From assembly GCA_905207385.1 (NCBI GenBank), contig CAJLLH010000042.1, forward strand, positions 1 to 8,912: a stretch of DNA of 8,912 nt. Reading direction: 5' to 3'. Shown one piece after another: positions 6,338 through 8,912 of the stretch. Under the pieces are notes generated by a model, which worked only from the letters and a program-made list of their open reading frames with translations, had not been told where the DNA came from and did not search any database. The stretch is from an uncultured Eubacteriales bacterium (GTDB lineage: Bacteria; Bacillota; Clostridia; Christensenellales; Borkfalkiaceae). The first letter of the stretch is position 1, and each line of letters opens with the position of its first letter. The position numbers and the translations under genes are program-made.

Positions 6338-7992
6338 GTAAAACCGAAGCCATAGATTTCAGCGACGACAGGCTGCTTACTTTAGCCGCCTCCAGGCTGG
6401 ATAATCACAACTTAATAGGCGCGCTCAAGCTCCTCAACAAAAACGCCGAACTGAATTTCGACGACGACCGCTCTTTTATGCTGTACGCCGAAGTTTTCGA
6501 CGATATGGAGCTTTACGAAAAATCGGTAAACAAGTGGTTCAGATATATGGACGAAGCTCCCGAAGGCGACCTCGCGGACGCGTACGAAGGACTTGCCGTA
6601 AACTACATGAACCTTGATAACGAGCATTTTGCCGCGTATTACTACAATAAACTTTTAGTGGAAACGGACGACCTTTCGCCCGAAAGCCGAAGGGAAATCA
6701 TAGACAGCTTTTTAAGAAAGCAGGAAAACCCTTTGAAGTTTGCGTGGCCGCCCAAAATAGCCGACTATTCGGCTGAAATGTCGCGCGGGGTAGAGCTTAT
6801 GCGCGCCCAGCAGTACGACAAGGCGATAGAGGAGTTCGACAAGGTTGCCGAGGGCAATCCCCGCTACCTTTCTGCGCGCAACTATATCGCTATGTGCCGC
6901 ATAATCTCCGATAAGTGCGACGAGGCGGAGGCCGAGTGCCGTGCCATACTCGAAAAAAAGCCCGACGACGTGCAGGCGCTTACTACGCTCGCCGCCAAGA
7001 CAGAACAGAAAAAGGCGGAAGAGGGGCGCGAACTTGCTTACAGACTGGTTAAGCTCGGCGCTACCGACCCCGACGATATGTATAAAATAGCCACCGTGTG
7101 CTGCGAAAACAAGCTGCACGCCGAAGCGTTCGCGCTTTTCAATAAGCTCGAGGGCGAATTTTCCTACGATACGACGGTGCTCTATTTCAAGGCGATATCC
7201 GCCTACAACAGCGGCAACTATGACGCCTGCTTTGAGGCGTTCGATAAAATTCTTGCCATAAATCCCGACGCGGTCGTGGCGCGCTTTTACATGCTGCGCG
7301 CAAGGGAAAACGTAAGAAACGGAAAAAAAGAGGAATTCGGTTACTTTTACCGCCTCCCGCAGGACGTAAGGGAAAGTTCGCTCGAATTCATTTCCTCTTT
7401 CTACCGCCTGCCCAAGCGCAGCGCAATGAAGCTCGCTAAAGAAGTAAACATACTCGAATGCATCAAATGGTGTTTCGACGAGCTGGAAAATACCGAAGAT
7501 AATCAGCTGCATCTGGTAGCGGCGCTGTGCGCCGTAAAAGCGGGGTTCGACGACTACGTGCGCGGACTGCTTTTAGACGCATTTCTTTCCGACAGCCTTA
7601 AAATTTCCATTCTGCACGATATCTGCAGCCGCAACGAGGACAACCAGTTCGGCGTGGTAATCTGCAATATATACAAGTGCGTGGATATTTATGCTCTGCA
7701 CATAGGCCGCGCAAAGCGCAAAAACTTTCTTTCGGCGTATTCCGTGCTCGTTTCAAGGTTCGGAATACTGGACGAAAGTTATTCGGCAAAATTCTGCGGC
7801 GCGGCGGAAAGGCTGTATAAAAATCTTGCCAAAAAGGAAATGCTTGCGTCAAGCGGCAATTTAAAGGCGCTTGCGGCGGCAATTTTCACCGTTTCCGGCA
7901 TAAGGGAATCAGACGTCCCCGCGGACAATGTGTGCAGTTTCTTCGACGCCGACAAGGCGGCGTATGACGAAATCATGGAGGCCATGCTATGA
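6334..7992 (+). CDS. TPR-repeat protein of unknown function
   Basis: Predicted 552-residue soluble protein; no signal peptide or membrane span is seen. The N-terminal two thirds look like tetratricopeptide repeats. The clearest are 145-177 (with MRAQQYDKAIEEFDKVAEGNP) and 280-312 (with YNSGNYDACFEAFDKILAINP), with weaker units near 13-45, 47-76, 81-112, 178-211 and 247-277. Such repeats form helical superhelices that bind partner proteins. Residues from about 330 to 552 stay helical but lack recognisable TPR consensus, and I cannot name a domain there. No catalytic motif is visible. The start overlaps the hslO stop by 4 bases and has no close Shine-Dalgarno site (the nearest purine run, GAGGAAG, is over 15 bases upstream), so translation probably depends on ribosomes finishing hslO. 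It overlaps the next gene in the same way. A role as adaptor or scaffold with its neighbours is inference. Confidence 0.88.
   Translation: MSKTEAIDFSDDRLLTLAASRLDNHNLIGALKLLNKNAELNFDDDRSFMLYAEVFDDMELYEKSVNKWFRYMDEAPEGDLADAYEGLAVNYMNLDNEHFAAYYYNKLLVETDDLSPESRREIIDSFLRKQENPLKFAWPPKIADYSAEMSRGVELMRAQQYDKAIEEFDKVAEGNPRYLSARNYIAMCRIISDKCDEAEAECRAILEKKPDDVQALTTLAAKTEQKKAEEGRELAYRLVKLGATDPDDMYKIATVCCENKLHAEAFALFNKLEGEFSYDTTVLYFKAISAYNSGNYDACFEAFDKILAINPDAVVARFYMLRARENVRNGKKEEFGYFYRLPQDVRESSLEFISSFYRLPKRSAMKLAKEVNILECIKWCFDELENTEDNQLHLVAALCAVKAGFDDYVRGLLLDAFLSDSLKISILHDICSRNEDNQFGVVICNIYKCVDIYALHIGRAKRKNFLSAYSVLVSRFGILDESYSAKFCGAAERLYKNLAKKEMLASSGNLKALAAAIFTVSGIRESDVPADNVCSFFDADKAAYDEIMEAML
7977..7981 (+). 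promoter_or_regulatory. Strong ribosome binding site inside the TPR gene end
   Basis: GGAGG lies 7 bases before the ATG at 7989, within the last codons of the TPR gene. It confirms the ATGA-overlap start and suggests the downstream protein is made efficiently, unlike the TPR gene, which lacks a close site. Confidence 0.75.
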
Positions 7993-8843
7993 AGCTTTAC
8001 GACTTCGACGGTATGTTCGATAAAAAACTTTCCGAATACATTACAAAGAATGCGGGAAAGTTCAAAGAGGAAGAGTGGGAAGACATGATTCCCGCAATGT
8101 ACGCAAAATTCGGCGATACGCCTTTGAAGTCGCTTGGCGTAAGCCCCAACGCGTACTACGGCGCGATGTCTGCGGAGGAGCTTATAAAATGCCTGCGCGC
8201 GCACGTAAAAAACAGCGTGCCCGTTTCGGAATTTCTGTGCAAGGCGATTGAATCCCTCCCCGAATGCAAGGATATGCTTCTGCCTCTTCTTGAAAACGGC
8301 GAGGACGGGCTCAAAGGTTACGCGGTTAATATCCTCGGCTCGGACGAGAGGGCTTTGCCCGTATATATGCGCCTTATAACAGAGGAAGAGGACGAAGATT
8401 TCAAAAATCAGTGCGCCGATTTCATAAAGGAAAATGCCGACATCGTGCTTGAAACCGCGCTTGAAAATTACAAAAACGGCGTGGAAAAGCCCCTGATGCT
8501 TGAAATTCTTTCAAAGGTAACGTCGCGCGACGAACGCGTTTTCGATATTCTTTTAAAGGAGTTCCGCGGCGGCGACGACGTGCCTATGCTCGCGGGATAT
8601 CTTGCTTCGTACGGCGACGACAGGGCGCTCCCTTATCTTCTGGATAAAATCGATGAAGAGGGCATATCCTACGTCGAATTCCAGGAACTCAAGTACGCGA
8701 TAGAGGCGCTCGGCGGTGAATATTCCAAGCAGCGCGATTTTTCGGGCGACGAGTATTACGAGCTTATTCATTCGCACAGCATGTCTTCTGCAGACATCTT
8801 CGAAGCGTTTGAAAAGGGCGCTGAAGGCGGGGTTAAAAACTGA
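7989..8843 (+). CDS. HEAT-like helical-repeat protein of unknown function
   Basis: Predicted 284-residue acidic cytoplasmic protein, rich in helices and without signal peptide, membrane span or catalytic motif. The middle and C-terminal parts (about 95-245) look like degenerate HEAT or Armadillo-type helix pairs: ALPVYMRLITEEEDEDF near 122-138, RVFDILLKEFRGGDD near 183-197, PMLAGYLASYGDDRALPYLL near 199-218 and FQELKYAIEALGG near 231-243. The phrase DDRALPYLLDKI is typical of HEAT/PBS-lyase-like repeats, in which an aspartate precedes a leucine-rich helix. The N-terminal 90 residues are a separate acidic, aromatic segment with FKEEEWEDMIPAMYAKFG at 25-42 that I cannot assign. It overlaps the TPR gene by 4 bases and has a GGAGG site, so the two proteins are probably made together and may bind each other; that is inference from context. 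Confidence 0.87.
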   Translation: MKLYDFDGMFDKKLSEYITKNAGKFKEEEWEDMIPAMYAKFGDTPLKSLGVSPNAYYGAMSAEELIKCLRAHVKNSVPVSEFLCKAIESLPECKDMLLPLLENGEDGLKGYAVNILGSDERALPVYMRLITEEEDEDFKNQCADFIKENADIVLETALENYKNGVEKPLMLEILSKVTSRDERVFDILLKEFRGGDDVPMLAGYLASYGDDRALPYLLDKIDEEGISYVEFQELKYAIEALGGEYSKQRDFSGDEYYELIHSHSMSSADIFEAFEKGAEGGVKN

Positions 8844-8912
8844 ATTGAACGGCATATATGCCGCAACTAATCAAGTTTAAAAGCTTTTATTGAATTAAAA
8901 TAAGGCGGCGGG
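8844..8912. other. Right-edge non-coding sequence with a short palindrome
   Basis: After the last gene there is a 14-base perfect palindrome at 8850-8863 (CGGCATATATGCCG) and an AAAAGCTTTT palindrome at 8879-8888. The first is only 7 bases past the stop codon but no T run follows it, so it is at most a weak terminator. The final GC-rich purine stretch could precede another gene beyond the window. Confidence 0.35.

Noticed and set aside
6712..7512. Long open frame of 266 codons on the minus strand
   Set aside because: It is antisense to the TPR-repeat gene, which has clear repeats and an overlap-coupled start. No domain or ribosome binding context supports the antisense frame.
8850..8863. CGGCATATATGCCG as the terminator of the rightward operon
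   Set aside because: The stem is short and no T run follows, so it does not meet the intrinsic terminator pattern; it is kept only as a palindrome in the edge feature.
1..8912. Mobile element, CRISPR array, toxin-antitoxin, phage or defence genes
   Set aside because: No transposase, integrase, regularly spaced repeats, or small paired toxin-like genes were seen; gene order and composition look like a normal chromosome.

Overview
The window looks like chromosomal DNA from a low- to mid-GC Gram-positive bacterium of the Firmicutes, most likely class Clostridia. The signs are a lysine (L-box) riboswitch with an intrinsic terminator, sigma-A-like promoters, strong Shine-Dalgarno sites, tight ATGA gene overlaps, a YqeM-like methyltransferase and an Hsp33 chaperone. 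The exact lineage cannot be fixed from sequence alone. I see no mobile element, CRISPR array, tRNA or rRNA.

Left arm (minus strand, about 3310 down to 137): one lysine/diaminopimelate operon, promoter - lysine riboswitch - terminator - asd - dapA - dapB. The three enzymes act one after another: aspartyl phosphate to aspartate semialdehyde (Asd), condensation with pyruvate (DapA), then reduction to tetrahydrodipicolinate (DapB). The product feeds lysine and, usually, peptidoglycan cross-links. The riboswitch is read here from conserved core motifs, a P1 helix, an L2-L3 kissing pair, a perfect 11-bp terminator stem and a plausible antiterminator. It should shut the operon off when lysine is plentiful.

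Centre (about 3277-3425): a short AT-rich divergent promoter region. One promoter fires left into the riboswitch, and a near-consensus promoter fires right into the second gene cluster.

Right arm (plus strand, 3426-8843): five co-directional genes. They are a six-span membrane protein of unknown function with a long basic cytoplasmic tail, a YqeM-like SAM methyltransferase, the redox chaperone Hsp33 (hslO), a TPR-repeat protein, and a HEAT-like helical-repeat protein. The last three are joined by 4-base ATGA overlaps and are almost certainly co-translated; a possible extra promoter lies just before hslO. The TPR and HEAT-like proteins are scaffold-type proteins with no recognisable catalytic domain, and they are the least explained part of the window.

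Most of the window is ordinary housekeeping. The best points for a second look are the well-resolved riboswitch switch, the archaeal/fungal-type Asd, and the hslO-TPR-HEAT trio.
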